Part shown: one piece after another, positions 31,155 to 43,054 of the stretch
How positions within the stretch are numbered: the first letter of the stretch is position 1
Layout of the letters: every line of letters begins with the position of its first letter
Translations under genes and position numbers: made by a program
Notes under the pieces: model-generated
The model's database searches: none
What the model was told of the DNA's origin: nothing
What the model saw: only the letters and a program-made list of their open reading frames with translations
Source: Leptidea sinapis
Lineage: Eukaryota > Arthropoda > Insecta > Lepidoptera > Pieridae
Assembly (NCBI RefSeq): GCF_905404315.1
Contig: NC_066269.1
Coordinates: 930,001-994,000 of the forward strand
DNA length: 64,000 nucleotides
Direction: 5' to 3'

Positions 31155-31315
31155 CAACACTAGAAGCCGGACGACGTCCACTGCTGGATAAAGGCCTCCC
31201 CCAAAGATCTCCACTATGATCGTTCCTGCGCTGCCCTCATCCAACCCATTCCGGTGATCGTGATCATATCATCCGTCCGTCTTGTTGGGGCCTACCAACA
31301 CTGCGTCTTCCAGTT
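31155..31315 (-). pseudogene. RTE-like LINE C-terminal scrap
   Basis: On the minus strand it encodes the ...VGPNK/GRP...WMRAA...LGEAFIQQWTSSG-type end of RTE LINEs; on the plus strand it reads cggacgacgtccactgctgg then aaaggcctcccccaaagat. Relatives: 36120-36265 (minus), 58870-59045 (plus), 63553-63600 (plus). Confidence 0.5.
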
Positions 31316-31749
31316 CCTATAAATATAAAATTGCTAATGTTAAAACATATTATATATAATAGTTAAAAAAACTGCGAAAGTAAAGTAGGTAAATAAATCG
31401 ACATATGAAACGCACTGTTTAACCAAGATTTTTAAGAGTGGGTTGGTTGGCTTTCAAATTATCGACTAAGTTCAATAATTTTAAGACATTAAAAGACCTA
31501 GTAATTGTCTCTTATATACACTGGTTTAAAGACGAGAAAGTAGCACATGTCTCTACAGTTTGTAATTACCGCCGCCCACGTACTGTGGCATTACAATATT
31601 CAAGATGATTTACGAGTGCAACCTTTTAAGGAAGTGATTGCGTCACATCCTACGATGACTGGCAATTTTGAAGCTGCATCTTTTTGTTGGGCCTCTTTGA
31701 AGTGTTTCTTGCACTGGTCAATTCGTGTATTAGGTTTGAATTTCTTTTA

Positions 31750-32290
31750 GAAAGGGTTAGTTATTGCGTTATTATTTTCTACCTGTCATCCACAAAGCTC
31801 AGGGCCTTCCCTTCCCAGTACCAGCTCTTACCGACACCTACGACCGCATACAACGAAGAGCGGCTCGAATCATTGACGGTCAAGTCATCTTTGATCGGCT
31901 TGGTTCCTTGTTGTTGCGTAGAGATGTGAGTTTAATCTGCATTTTCTACCGCATTTATCACGGGGAATGCTCACAGGTGTTGCTCGGATTAATACCAGTA
32001 GCGAAATTCCACCACCGGACATTACATCAAAATGCGAAATTCCATCCGGAATATGTTGACTTCTGGCATCCTAAACCGCGCCTTTTGCGAGGATCTTCTT
32101 GCCTCAAACAGCACTTTGTGGAATCAATTACCGTCTGCTGTTTTCCCGAACCAATATACAACTTAGGGACTTTAAAGGCCGCCAATGCATCTCTTGATCC
32201 CTGGTGTTGCGGATGTCCATGGCCGGTTGCCACACCACATACTATTACGCGAGCCTCTTATGTGCTTGCCCTCTCTTTTATTATTTATTT
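31750..32290 (+). pseudogene. Jockey/CR1-like LINE, C-terminal RT fragment
   Basis: An open frame of 180 codons holds YDRIQRRAARIIDG, then ICIFYRIYHGECSQVL and KFHHRTLHQNAKFHP, the same region as 21215-21676. It lacks the RT catalytic core, so it is a 5'-truncated copy. Confidence 0.7.
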
Positions 32291-32509
32291 AAAATGTTTT
32301 AAATAATCTAAAGATTAAGATCTTTCAACTACAGTATTCCCAAATACGACTTAGGGACCTTCATGCATGGAGCATACTCTTCAAAGACAGCATATTTCTT
32401 AGACCTCTTATATTGCAGATGAATTCTTATTTCCCATAAGGTGAGCCTCTTGCCTGTTTGTCCATTCTAATTTAAATACATCTGAAGTGTACACAAGCGA
32501 AGTAGAGTA

Positions 32510-32830
32510 TTTTTTTTTTATTTTCTGAAAATAAGGGACGAGACCAAGAGCAGTACCTTAAGGTCCTGCTCGTCTCGTATTATCGATATTTTTAGGCTGA
32601 TGGTAATTGATCCGCCCTGCCCATTACAATGCAGTGCCACGCAGGATTCTTGAAATACCCAAAAATTCTGAGCAGCACTACATTTGCACTCGTCACCTTG
32701 AGACATAAGATGTTAGGCCAGTAATGTCACTAGTTACGGCGCCCTTCAGACCGAAACACAATAATGTTTAGACATTACTGCTTCACGGCAGAAATAGGCG
32801 CCGTTGTGGTAGTGTTCTTGGATATATAGT
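32510..32830 (-). repeat. SINE-like repeat (family S1)
   Basis: A poly(T) start, then gagacgagcagg-type and ccctgcccattacaatgcag sequence, ending ggcgccgttgtggtagtg; it is antisense. Confidence 0.7.
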
Positions 32831-33004
32831 GATCTATGTTTGACACTTTATTGTGATGTAAAAAGGGTGTGTGCTTAAGACAACTAATCAGAAGTGATTA
32901 AATCATAAAGGCGATGTTATTAACACGAAATAAAACATTTACAATATAGGTACAATACAATTATAAATTGTGTGCATTTAAATCAAATTGTGTTCTGGGT
33001 GATT

Positions 33005-33450
33005 GCGCTCGCTTTGGCTCATTTACATTAGTTCGGTCACCGTATACGGCGACTGCTTCGGTTGAGCTGGATCGGTTAACCTACATCAGGTTGGTTCACC
33101 GAATTCGGCGATCGCGTACGTTTCTACCGGATTGGTTCGGTTAAAATGACTTAATTTAAATGATCTTATCATCATGGATAGACATATTGTATTACGACAT
33201 GGAATTGTAAATGTATGCGATATAATACACGACATTTTAAAGAAGGAGAAAGTGAAAATAGAGAAATAGAACTTGGAACACTGAAAACGGTCTGCAGACG
33301 AATACGGCTAACCGGAACACTGTTTTCACTAGTCGGTGACAGAGTACGGCCTGTGGTCGTTTACAGACAGCTAATCGAAAACCTGTTTACACACCCGGCG
33401 ACCGAATCCGGTTTTGTAACCGATCGGTCAAAACCAAAGACACTTTAAAC
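33005..33450. repeat. Degenerate palindrome-rich block
   Basis: Contains many CGGT(N)ACCG/CCGAATTCGG-like words; the two halves (33020-33150 and 33290-33435) are loosely inverted copies (cgaattcggcgatcg versus cggcgaccgaatccgg). It may be an old MITE. The 77-codon frame in it has no motif. Confidence 0.3.
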
Positions 33451-34098
33451 ACTAATCATCAGTCAAAACAAAGAGTAGTCAAAACGACCTACTCTAAATG
33501 AGCTATTAGACAAGTCGAGCCAATTTGACATTGATCATTCAACCAACAAATAAACTCACTGCGCCTAAAAAAGTTTTCACTTGAATACATAAGCCATAAA
33601 TAAAGTAATTGAAAATAACATCTTTACCTTGACCTCAAAGCTACCCTTTTCCTGTATCGTCCACAAAGTGTAATACAAATCTTTAATTGAACGAGCTGGT
33701 ACGAGTATCATTCATATGACCTAATTAATTCCTAATTACTACCCGGTTATTATCATTATCTCTAGACCTGACGACGACGACGTCACATCGTCGCTTTGTT
33801 ACGGTACACTAGGATATTATTATTAATAAATAAACTATGATTTCTTTTTTCTGTATTATTGATGTGAAGGTGTTGTGTTGTGATTGTGATTATTTAATAA
33901 TAAATTATTATGATGAAAAATCAATGAAAGCATCTAGGTTACACAGTATTCATTTTTCTGGCAGTAACAACAGAAACTACAGAACTATTAACAACAAAAG
34001 TCAAAACGTAACAATAAAAACTTCAAATGTAAAGCAGTGATAGCATGAAAATATCACGTTATGTACCTAACGGTAATGAAACTGCAAGCCGTACTTAC

Positions 34099-34138
34099 TC
34101 AACATGACGAGCGCGAGGGAGTGAAAAGGGAGCTTCAT
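34099..34138 (-). CDS. Candidate first coding exon with signal-peptide start
   Basis: On the minus strand, ATG at 34138 encodes MKLPFHSLALVML and one extra base, then a strong donor (GA|GTAAGT at 34098-34093). The sequence looks like the n- and h-region of a secretory signal peptide, and insect cuticle and secreted protein genes often place an intron here. A TATTATAT element lies ~55-65 bp upstream. No second exon was found. The exon is short, so chance is a real risk. Confidence 0.4.
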
Positions 34139-34273
34139 GTTCCATCGAGATCCGGAAATATAGTGGGCGCGTAGTACACGACGAAAATGATATAATACCT
34201 ACTCGTCAATTACAATTACTGACAAGTTGATGCGCCACAGCTACTCAATCTTCATATTAAACATTTTTTTAGG

Positions 34274-34505
34274 CTTAGATCATTTATGCATCTAGATAGA
34301 TTGACAGCTGTGAAAAACTCGAAATAAATTGAGGTTGACAGTTAACTTCTATTTTGAGCAATGCACGCAAGTGCTAACAGTAAGTGACATACATCGCGAG
34401 TGTAAGACGTAGCTTGTCACGCTCACCAAAATAATAAACCTAACCGGTTGACGTGCGTTGCCTAACAGCAAGAAGAGGCTTTATCTAGATGTATATAAAT
34501 AATTG
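34274..34505 (+). repeat. MITE (family M1), best-preserved copy
   Basis: Runs from tagatcatttatgcatctag ataga to tttatctagatgtatataaa; inverted ends frame an interior shared with 20641-20862. Confidence 0.65.
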
Positions 34506-34594
34506 TTTAGAAGCTTTTTATATTGCACGATAACGGTATTCGACACAATGGTACATTGTCGACTCAGACAATAACGCGCGATACTCGAGTTTTT

Positions 34595-34740
34595 TTTATT
34601 ATGGAATAGGAGGACAAACGAGCGTACGGGTCACCTGGTGTTAAGTGATCACCGCCGCCCACATTCTCTTGCAACACCAGAGGAATCACAGGAGCGTTGC
34701 CGGCCTTTAAGGAATGCGCTTTTTTGAAGGCAGGCGTTTT
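34595..34740 (-). repeat. LINE/SINE 3' tail (family S2)
   Basis: Poly(T) then gaggacaaacgagcgtacgg, cacctggtgttaagtgatca and caacaccagaggaatcacag. Confidence 0.7.
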
Positions 34741-35047
34741 GTTGGCAGAATGGCACTAGTTGTCAAGTTTTTGCTTTAATATCTTTTATTATTTAATAGT
34801 TTACCCGACAAACGTTGTTTTGACATATAAATTAAGTACCCCGCGCCCTCTCATCTCAGTTGCTTGACTGAATTATTTATATTGGGAAAATATAGGTACC
34901 TATTTCTATGTCAAAAAATGAACCGGGTAAGTAATCACTAAAATATCATATACTGAAACCTTCTCAGAAACACGCTGCTTCTAACGGTAAATACTAGCAC
35001 CGATACGATCAGTGCAGTAGTTTTCACAGTATAACCGAACATAAACC

Positions 35048-35272
35048 GCCGAATTCCACCTTCATATGACACGCCAAAAATTAGGATATCATCTTCACCA
35101 TCTGGATGTGTGGCGGAACTCCACAGTGCGGTTTTAAAGGAACTTTCTTCCACGCGACGTACGGGACGATACGACATGGGTACCTCCAGAACTTCACCTC
35201 CTGTGATTCCTCTGGTGAACATCAGGTGACCCGTACGCACGCTTGTCCTTCTTTTCCATAAAAAATTATCAG
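35048..35272 (+). pseudogene. Jockey/CR1-like LINE 3' end
   Basis: Encodes a KLGYHLHHLDVWR-like relic and ends in the S2 tail (tcctgtgattcctctggtga ... ttccataaaaaa). Confidence 0.65.
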
Positions 35273-35755
35273 TAAAGTTAAACGTTCCTCCTACTGAGAT
35301 ATTATGTTGTATTTACGAGTATGTATCTAACGTGTGGGAACGAAGCCAACATTGTATCGTCTACCGTGATTGTCCATCGCTATCGGTTAAGATATACTTG
35401 TTGATCGTCGGCATATCCATTAGTAAGAATATTTATGAAACTATCCGTTCCACGATATCGTATCGTAACCGTTATCGTGCGTTGTGAAAACGGCCTATGT
35501 CGTGTAACGTTACATTTACTTGATGAAATAAGTTGCGTGAAACCTACTTCGACCCAATGATCGTGCTAGGCATCAAATTGGCCATGCATCGTACTTATCA
35601 AAGTTTATTGTTGTTGTGACCGAACCATACAAACTGGTTTCAACAGTCTTTATTTGGACCTTCGGTCTTATTTAAATCGCAGTTCCTAACTACCACCGAA
35701 AACATATGAGTACTAATAATAAGAAATTTATAAAATTTAAAAATCAAAATTTTTT

Positions 35756-35829
35756 GAACGATGCGGGACTCGAACCCTCGGACCTCTGGCGTTCCGTGTC
35801 AGTGCTCCAACCAACTGAGCCAACCGTTC
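35756..35829 (-). tRNA. tRNA-like sequence (probable SINE head or pseudogene)
   Basis: 74 nt fold as a cloverleaf: 7-bp acceptor (GAACGGT/ATCGTTC, one G-T), D arm GCTC/GAGC, anticodon stem with one mismatch, 7-nt loop ACGGAAC, T loop TTCGAGT with one stem mismatch. The loop would give anticodon GGA, but position 33 is C rather than U and the long variable arm of tRNA-Ser is absent. No CCA is encoded. It is more likely a tRNA-derived repeat than a working gene. The T-arm/acceptor half recurs at 47604-47660. Confidence 0.45.
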
Positions 35830-36119
35830 GAGTGACATATCGTCATAAAATCTTGTATGCTTTGTTCAACTCTCAGGTTGTGGCTTCATCTACAGGATCT
35901 ACTTTACAGTTGAAACCTGCGCAACCCCAATATTTAATAATAAATAAATTTACCAACTGCTAAAGATTCTGTGAATTTGAACTAATTAACGTTATTTGTT
36001 ACAGTGTTCGTAACGTTAACGTGTGACAGCAAATGTCAGTTTTCAGTCTTACCTCTTGGCTGTTTGTTTGTTGTCAAATAGTATGACGTCATAGTAGGTA
36101 TATAAAAGTCATCATCATT

Positions 36120-36265
36120 TCAGCCGGAAGACGTGCACTACTGTACAAAAGCCTCCCCCAAAGATCGTCATGACCATCGGTCCTGCGCTGCCTTGATCCA
36201 GCCTGTTGCGTCGATCTTAACTAGATCATCGGTTTATCTTTTGGAGGGCCTACCGACACTACGTC
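36120..36265 (-). pseudogene. RTE-like LINE C-terminal scrap
   Basis: Plus-strand ccggaagacgtgcactactg, cctcccccaaagatcgtcat and gggcctaccgacactacgtc match the 31155 copy. Confidence 0.5.
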
Positions 36266-36559
36266 GTCTCATATAAAAGTACACGTGACAAAAATAGAAG
36301 GCGTTTCCAATACATTTTTTCAAATAATTTTAATCAGTTCTACAGACAGTCTTGCCTTTTTAATTTTTTAATTCAATGAACATCACTGTCTTTCAGTTTT
36401 ATTATAAATACTATTTATTTTTATTTTTAAGGGAAACATACAGAAAATTAATAACTTATAAGTAACACAAATTATGTTCTTCCTTAACCATTCAAGTTTC
36501 CACTAGGTACTTACTAAAACATAAAGCTTAATCGATAACATTTACGAGAAGATTTACAA

Positions 36560-37072
36560 CTAAACAAAATGAAAAATGAGAACTGAAAACAATATGACAA
36601 TAAAATTTAGCATGTAGTTATCCGTCAGAATTATTTTTCTCAGAGCACCAATATTAATATGAAAAATGTCCGTATAACCATAGTTACTGTTGAAATTATT
36701 ACACACACGAGACACAAAGTTATATTCGTCGAGTAGGTACCTAGTTTTCCATCTAGCCCGGGCAAAGTTAGGTCTAAAACGTGCACCCAATCTACAACAT
36801 GCAAAATCTTTACTTAAAAGTAAGGGGGAGTCAACATGTTTATGTATTATTTTATAAAGCAACATTTGATCTCTGAAAGCACGTCTTTTTTCCAAGCTTA
36901 TTTTAACAGCGGGAATATTATGATCAGAAGTTAAATTTCGTTGGGCTGTGTAATGTAGAAATTTATTATTAATCCTTTCGATTGCGTCATTATATACATT
37001 ATATTCCAGATTCCAGCATGTTGAACAGTACTTTAAAATAGATCGTATAAAGGCATTGAATAAGAGAACCAA
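36560..37072 (-). pseudogene. LINE RT C-terminal fragment
   Basis: 170 codons: FIRSILKYCSTCWNLEYNVY, then IERINNKFLHYTAQR and LYKIIHKHVDSPLLL, resembling the post-catalytic end of Jockey/CR1-group RT (LVRSILEYxSxVWxP). It lacks the catalytic YxDD core. It is diverged from the other LINE fragments here. Confidence 0.65.
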
Positions 37073-37079
37073 AGTTGAA

Positions 37080-37690
37080 GTCGCTATATTATATATTATT
37101 CATATCTTCCAAGATTTCACTTTAACACTTCCAATGAGAAATGTAACATATCATGTCCATTGTAAAACATTTTGAAATCTATATTCAGTATTTTAAATTA
37201 ACTATCTCATGACACGGGTTGTCTAACTCCGACCTTACACATAAAACAATTTCGCAAACCAGAAAACTGGAACGGAACAATTACATTTTCGTGTCGTTCG
37301 AAATCACTTAAAAACAAGTATTCAATACACGAGCCACGAGGTTACCAAAGCTATAGGATCATATACGTCGCCATCTTGCGTTATTAATATAACTGTTACT
37401 GACTTTTATTATATCGAACGCCGTTTTAATTCAAGGCTTTGGAATAAATTTGTACGGTCATGTCTGTTAAAGATTAGTAGACCTCTACTTTTCTAATAGG
37501 TTACATCTTGAACTGAACGAATATAACATATTTTTTCTAGTCCTTTACTTTTATCTGTCTTTTATACTATTATAAGTAGATACTTTATCTAGAAACTCTA
37601 TGTCCTAGAAAAGCATTGTTTATTGTACTATAATGTCGCCAAAAAAGCACAGTTTATTTTGGCGACACAGACCCCGCGCGATGGACTAGG
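37080..37690. other. No recognisable gene
   Basis: AT-rich, no motif-bearing frames. Confidence 0.35.
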
Positions 37691-37694
37691 TTCG

Positions 37695-37960
37695 GAATCT
37701 ACCAGTGGGAGTACCAATCCTTTGCACAGGATGCCAGCTAGGTTATGGGTACCACAACGGCGCCTATTTCGGTCTCAAGGGCGCAGTAGCTAGTGAAATT
37801 ACTTAACAAATGATTATTAACATCTTCTGTCTCAAGGTGACGAGCGCAATTGTTGTGCCGCTCAGAATTTTTGGGTTTTTCAAGAATCCTGAGCGGCACT
37901 ACATTGTAATGGGCAGGGTGTATCAATTTCCACCAGCTGAACGTCCTTTTTTCCATAAAC
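37695..37960 (+). repeat. SINE-like repeat (family S1), plus orientation
   Basis: Runs from taccagtgggagtaccaatc through cctgagcggcactacattgt to an A-poor end cgtccttttttccataaac. Confidence 0.65.
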
Positions 37961-37999
37961 AAAATCTTGTTATAAATCTGAGTGCTTGTAACAGTCGTC

Positions 38000-39185
38000 A
38001 TTTTTGATGTGTATGGCTCGAGCTTACGTCACTAAAATGGCGGCCTGTACCTTTCTTACTTCGCGGGCGTGACGCGTCTATTGAGCTGGCCAATTTTCCG
38101 CTGGGAACATTTTATATAAAAAATTACTCATCTTAGTTCCTACAGAGTATTTTTGTATTACAAAACATATCTTGATAAAAAATAAAATGCCAAAATAAAC
38201 GAGTTTGTAATTGTTTTAGAAATGTTTGACCGTGATCTTAAATTGAAACCAAACGTACTGAGGCACCAATAAATTAGCTAAAAAACCAACAGTTATAAAT
38301 AGTAACAAAAAGTCGACACTGTTATAACTCTAGTTGCCTGTGTATCTTATCACCCGCATACCAAACACTTTTCATTATCAGAATTATGTAACGCTTCGCG
38401 TAAAATGCAAATTTACAATGACTCTTTGCCGTAATTTTTGATTTACAATTATACACACAGTTTGGTCAAATATTTTTCAACACACTAATCCTCGTAAAGT
38501 GTTCCTTATTACATTGTTATTTGGGCCATAAACCTAACAATAACACACACGTGCGTCATAATTTTACACACTAAGTAGTGCATAATAGAATTATCCTTAC
38601 AAATTTAAGTTAGTACCCAACTGCAAATTATATGAGGGTGACCAGAGCTTTTTCATATTAGACTGGTAATGCAGTTTTTTTTGTAGCTACAAAGAGGTTT
38701 TATGCCGCTGTTTTTAATACATATATTACACAAATAAATGTGTACCTACTTAATTAAGGCGAAAAAACATTAGTTATTATAAAACATTCACCAATTGCTT
38801 AACTTAATAATTAAAGTATTTAGCATGTGCACATGTTTGTTTTTTCTCGCAAATGTGTTGGAAAAGTGCGTATGAAACTCGTTAGCAACTTACTTCCTAG
38901 ACATTCGGCTGATTAGAAGTAACAATTGGTTAGAGTGAGAGAGGATGAGCCTGCCTACCGCTGCCGTTATAATTTCTGCATTAAGTATATCTATGAACTT
39001 AAATAGGTAACTTTTGTACATGAACTTAACAAATACGCCCTCTCTCATATATATACGCTCTTATGAGTAAACGCAATGTAAAGTTACTCCAAGTGTAACA
39101 TTACTTCTCCCTGCTATGTAATTCTGTAGTGACAAATGAAAGATAAAGAAAGAGTTTTAAATATTGTATGTTTGTTTATAACACT
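38000..39185. other. No recognisable gene
   Basis: AT-rich noncoding DNA. No motif or repeat family recognised. Confidence 0.35.
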
Positions 39186-39189
39186 ACTA

Positions 39190-39520
39190 GAGTTCACAAT
39201 TTAATTCAAATTCAAATATTTTTATTCAAAATAGGATGTGACGTCACTTATTGAAACTCAAAAACCACCACCCATTCCAAAATGAATGCCTCAGACCTGA
39301 GAAGAACGGGCGCAACAAACTCAGCGGGCTTTTTTAACACAAAAAAAATATATTAATATCGTACAATTCAACTTATTATTTAACAGCCTGAGGGCGGTAG
39401 CTTCATTCCCAATCTGTGGTATCATTAAGAAAGTCATTTATGTTATAGTAACCTTTACCACGTTTTTTAAAAATTCTTTTGAATATCGTAATACTTCTGA
39501 TTTGAACGTTTTCTGGGATC
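39190..39520 (-). pseudogene. Jockey-like LINE 3' end (SYY-type), antisense
   Basis: Minus strand has the ...YYNINDFLND(T/A)TDWEWS-type coding end and a 3' UTR whose plus-strand form contains caaatatttttattcaaaat and cctcagacctgagaagaacg. Copies: 47125-47265, 47975-48345, and 58540-58662 (plus). Confidence 0.65.
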
Positions 39521-39906
39521 ACAAAAGTATGACAGTTTTAATTTTAATTATGACAGTTTCTAGCAAATTGACTTATGTGCCTATGTACATACTTAACATA
39601 ACGTAAATGGAAAGCCCGTATTCTCTAGAAGAATCTGTTTCTTTACTTAGATAGAGAGAAGTTGTAAAAGCTTCATAATCACTAATCATCCCGTTTTCAA
39701 ATACTTTAATCCAATTTATGTTATGGCGTTAAGTACTCTTTTGTTTAAATATTATAGATTACTAGGTGACCCAGCAAACGTTGTATTGCCATATAAAGTA
39801 ATAAAAATATTCAAGAATTAAAATTTTTAGGGCATATAAATAGATGACTACCAATTCTAAGACCTACCAAATATATCGTACATAAAGTTTATCGTACTAC
39901 AATATA

Positions 39907-40034
39907 TAAATGATTTAAGTTTTCTTTAGTGTTAATTCCGTCAATATTTGTCTTTAAAACATTTCGACACGTGTTTCGCCTCTACACGAGGCATCCTCAG
40001 GACGTGTTGTCTCGCCAAAATCTGGCACGAGACT
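39907..40034 (-). repeat. F2 monomer with hammerhead-like motif
   Basis: One arm plus the spacer of the 20221-20431 fold-back, without the second arm. It is probably the ancestral unit. Reading the minus strand gives the ribozyme-like motif. Confidence 0.75.
39957..40010 (-). ncRNA. Hammerhead-ribozyme-like motif, second copy
   Basis: Minus strand CTGAGGA (39994-40000), stem II GCCTC/GAGGC, GAAA (39974-39977), minimal stem III CAC/GTG and GTC triplet (39966-39968). The core is identical to the 20335 copy even though arm bases differ, suggesting selection or recent common origin. Confidence 0.5.
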
Positions 40035-40429
40035 GAATATTCGATTGCATTATTGCAACTGTATTGCGTGTCTGTGGGTGGATTAGAATAATATTAAAAT
40101 CGCGATACAAAAATAAGTGTTAGAAGGGGAAAATTTGAAGTTGTATGTATTTTTTAATGCCGAATCATAATTAAATAAATTAAAAAGAAAATTTAGGGGG
40201 GGAACTTAACATTTAGGGGGATGAAAAATAGATTTTGTTCGATTCTCAGGCCTACAGAATATGCACACAAAATTTCATGAGAATCGGTCAAGCCGTTTCG
40301 GAGGAGTTTAACTACAAACACCGCGACACGAGAATTTAATATATTAGATTTGATGTTTAAATCAATAAACATGATACTTTCATCATATCTTATATTAAGT
40401 AGGCTCAGTTGTTATATGATGTAATAGAA

Positions 40430-40560
40430 TTAGATGAACTGAGAGTTTCTTATCAGTTCTTCTCCCCATGTCAAAGCCCCATTACGAACTGATGTAGCTT
40501 CATGATGTTTACCAAGTGTTGTTCCAATATATGTTATTGTCACTCCCTATGGTAAATAAA
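40430..40560 (-). pseudogene. LINE scrap (RNase H/CCHC type)
   Basis: Matches 48750-48860 (tcatgatgtttaccaagtg, ctccccatgtcaaagcccc). Confidence 0.55.
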
Positions 40561-40844
40561 TGTAATTCTATTCTATTCGAGTAATAATGGTTGTAATGCC
40601 AATATTGTTATGTTAAAAAATGAATAGGTGAACTATTAATTATTATTTGTGTTATAATGTAATAAGTGTCAAAAGCTGTCCTGGAGGTGTATCACCAACT
40701 TTTAAATATATCGTGAAATGTCAATGACAAGTTGTCAACGTCACAATTGACATTTTACTTAATGTTTCCACTTTAAACAAACTTTATAATGAATATTTGT
40801 CTTAATGTTTCCTAGATAGGATATTGAGTCAATTCTCGTAAAAT

Positions 40845-41045
40845 AGTTGCTGAAAATAGAGGTTACTTCTAAACTCAATTTTTTCGACGTTTTCACAGAT
40901 GTCATAGTCTATCTAGACTTATAAATGATCTAAGGTCTCAAGTTATACCAGATGGATAGCTATCAAAGATTGCGCTAAACTTGAACTCAGCTGGGTTTTA
41001 CGTGAGAAAAGTCTGAGCAAAGTATAAGTACGCTTTTTAAATCTT
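40845..41045. repeat. Adjacent MITE fragments (M1 then M2)
   Basis: 40845-40945 shows the M1 end (cacagatgtcatagtctatc tagac); 40950-41045 shows the M2 interior (ttgaactcagctgggtttta) and terminal repeat (aaagtctgagcaaagtataa). Confidence 0.55.
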
Positions 41046-41084
41046 AGGCGACATGTTTAAAGCGGCTGTCACTTCTATTACGAA

Positions 41085-41400
41085 GCTATTTTTATGAAAT
41101 TAAGGGACGAGATGAGTAGGACACTGAGTTGATGGTAATTGATACGCCCTGCCCATTACAATTCAGTACCGCTTAGGATTCTTGAAAAACCCAAAAATTC
41201 TGAGCGGCTCTAAAATTGCGCTCGTCACCTTGAGACATAAGATGTTAAGTCTCATTTGCCCAGTAATTTTACCAGCTATGGCGTTCTTCAGACTGAAACA
41301 ATAATACTTACACATTACTGCTTCACGTCAGAAATAGGTGCCGTTGTGGTACCCATAGTCTAGCAGGCGTCCTGTGTAAAGGAGCCTCCCACTGATTCCT
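41085..41400 (-). repeat. SINE-like repeat (family S1)
   Basis: Antisense copy from gggacgagatgagtaggaca to ttgtggtacccatagtctag and ggagcctcccactg. Confidence 0.7.
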
Positions 41401-41714
41401 GTGAATACGAAGAAACATCACTAACCGCAATAATAATTTGTCAAATTATTCCACGTCATGTGAAAGCAATGTACAATGTACAACACGTACATAATATGAT
41501 TTAATGCACTTTCTCTGTGCATCGGACGAGAACAGTACTGCATACCATTAAAACCATATTTAGATGGCTACCATCTAAGTTTTATATCGTCACCGCATAA
41601 CAATGCAAGAGACACCTTATTGATATCCAGCAAAGAGTGTTAAATTGAATACCACATAGATCTGTAAGTTGCGTTTATGGACTATCGTATTCCTAAAGTT
41701 TAGGTCGCGTAAGT

Positions 41715-41870
41715 CAAATTCAAATAAATTTTATTCAATTAGGCTTAAACTAAGCGCTTTAAAATTGTCACTATAAATATTTCTTTTAAATTACTGAATC
41801 TAGCATATGTTCGGAAACGGTAGAGCTCGTGAGAAGAACATACAAGAAACTCAATGGTTAGTGTGTACTG
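41715..41870 (-). repeat. Retroposon 3' end (aaattttattcaattaggct family)
   Basis: Plus strand includes attcaattaggcttaaacta and gtagagctcgtgagaagaac, a common lepidopteran LINE/SINE tail in antisense. Confidence 0.45.
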
Positions 41871-42049
41871 GAAAGCGCTCAAAATAGATTGAAAAAGAGA
41901 AGGCATAACCGCGCCATAGAAAATATCAAATATTACTGTGTTTAGTTGTGAATGTTTTTTCTCTAGAGAAAAATAATTATATTTAGGCATATAAAAAAAT
42001 ATGAAATCTGTTAGCAATTTGATACAGAAATAAATATATTTTTTTTTTA

Positions 42050-42760
42050 ATGCATGCTGTTAAATAGCGGAAACTAAGACAGACTAATTGAAATATTTTT
42101 AGTCTAAATAGGATTTAAAATCACTTATTGATCGTCAAAAGTAACATATAACATATTATATAAACGTGAGCGTTAAATCTAAGTTTAGGTTACTTAGTAA
42201 TCTATATCTAAGTTAGTCCAAAAAAAAAATATACAATGTTTCTTTCTTTCTCTCTTTTCTATTTCTTTTTTAATCTCAAGTGGGTTATTTATGAATTTTA
42301 GATTTTTTTGTAGTTTTGCCTATACATATTTAATATAAAATTTCTGTTGGCCAATGTTTTGTACTATTATTATTATATAGCTACTAAGAGTTGTAATATG
42401 CTGTAGATTTTATGTTCTAATTAAAATAAAATAATTAGGTTGGGCCTAAATACTTAAGTTACATTTAAAAAAGTACAAAGTACAAGCAACCGGAGCGAAA
42501 CAAACAAAATACACCGTTATATAATTGAGAGTGTGATTTGTTCGAGATTGTGACCGACTTTTCGCCATACTTTCTAATGTTTTACAGCAAAAAGACATTA
42601 AATATTCTTAAATTTTTGCTTAAAACTTTTGTTCTTACCATAATACTTCGTGCAATGTGAAAGGAGGTTTCGTATCCGGTGATTTACCAATTCAGTGGCT
42701 GAACGATGGAGAAATAAATCCAATTTGTGGTTTGATTGTTACGTTTTATATAATAATAAT
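42050..42760. other. No recognisable gene; old LINE tail at 42085-42145
   Basis: The 42085-42145 stretch resembles the caaatatttttattcaaaat LINE tail. The rest is AT-rich and featureless. Confidence 0.35.
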
Positions 42761-42769
42761 AATACTAGC

Positions 42770-43045
42770 TGATGCCCGCGACGTCGTCTGCGTGGACGCT
42801 ATGACCAACAACATACTATGACCGCATCTAGCCTTTTTTATATTGACACACCTTTACACAAATTATCTTGCTCCAAACTAGGCATACCCTGTGCTATTGG
42901 TTGCAAGACAATGATAATATATTTATTACGATATACATACTTCAACATATAAACATCCATGACTAGGAAACAAACATCCATATTCATGATATAAATATTA
43001 GCACGTACCGGAATTCGAACCTGGGACCTATAGCTTAATAGGCAG
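42770..43045 (-). repeat. SINE-like repeat with tRNA B-box-like start
   Basis: On the minus strand 43005-43030 reads AGGTCCCAGGTTCGAATTCC, matching the Pol III B box, followed by an AT-rich body with a tgcaaccaatagcacagggt block. It resembles a tRNA-derived SINE. Confidence 0.45.
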
Positions 43046-43054
43046 GGTTTATAG

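Larger units (their letters stand above)
39770..40345 (-). repeat. Helitron-like repeat interrupted by an F2 copy
   Basis: Left part begins gtgacccagcaaacgttgta; right part ends tcggtcaagccgtttcggag and ccgcgacacgagaattt. The same family in the opposite orientation is at 57236-57665 and 63195-63545. An F2 unit sits inside at 39907-40034, a nested insertion. Confidence 0.6.

Noticed and set aside
31547..31750. 67-codon plus frame
   Set aside because: Lies just upstream of the LINE fragment; no motif, and likely chance or decayed LINE.
33837..34040. 67-codon plus frame next to the signal-peptide-like exon
   Set aside because: No motif and ATG in poor context; AT-rich chance frame.
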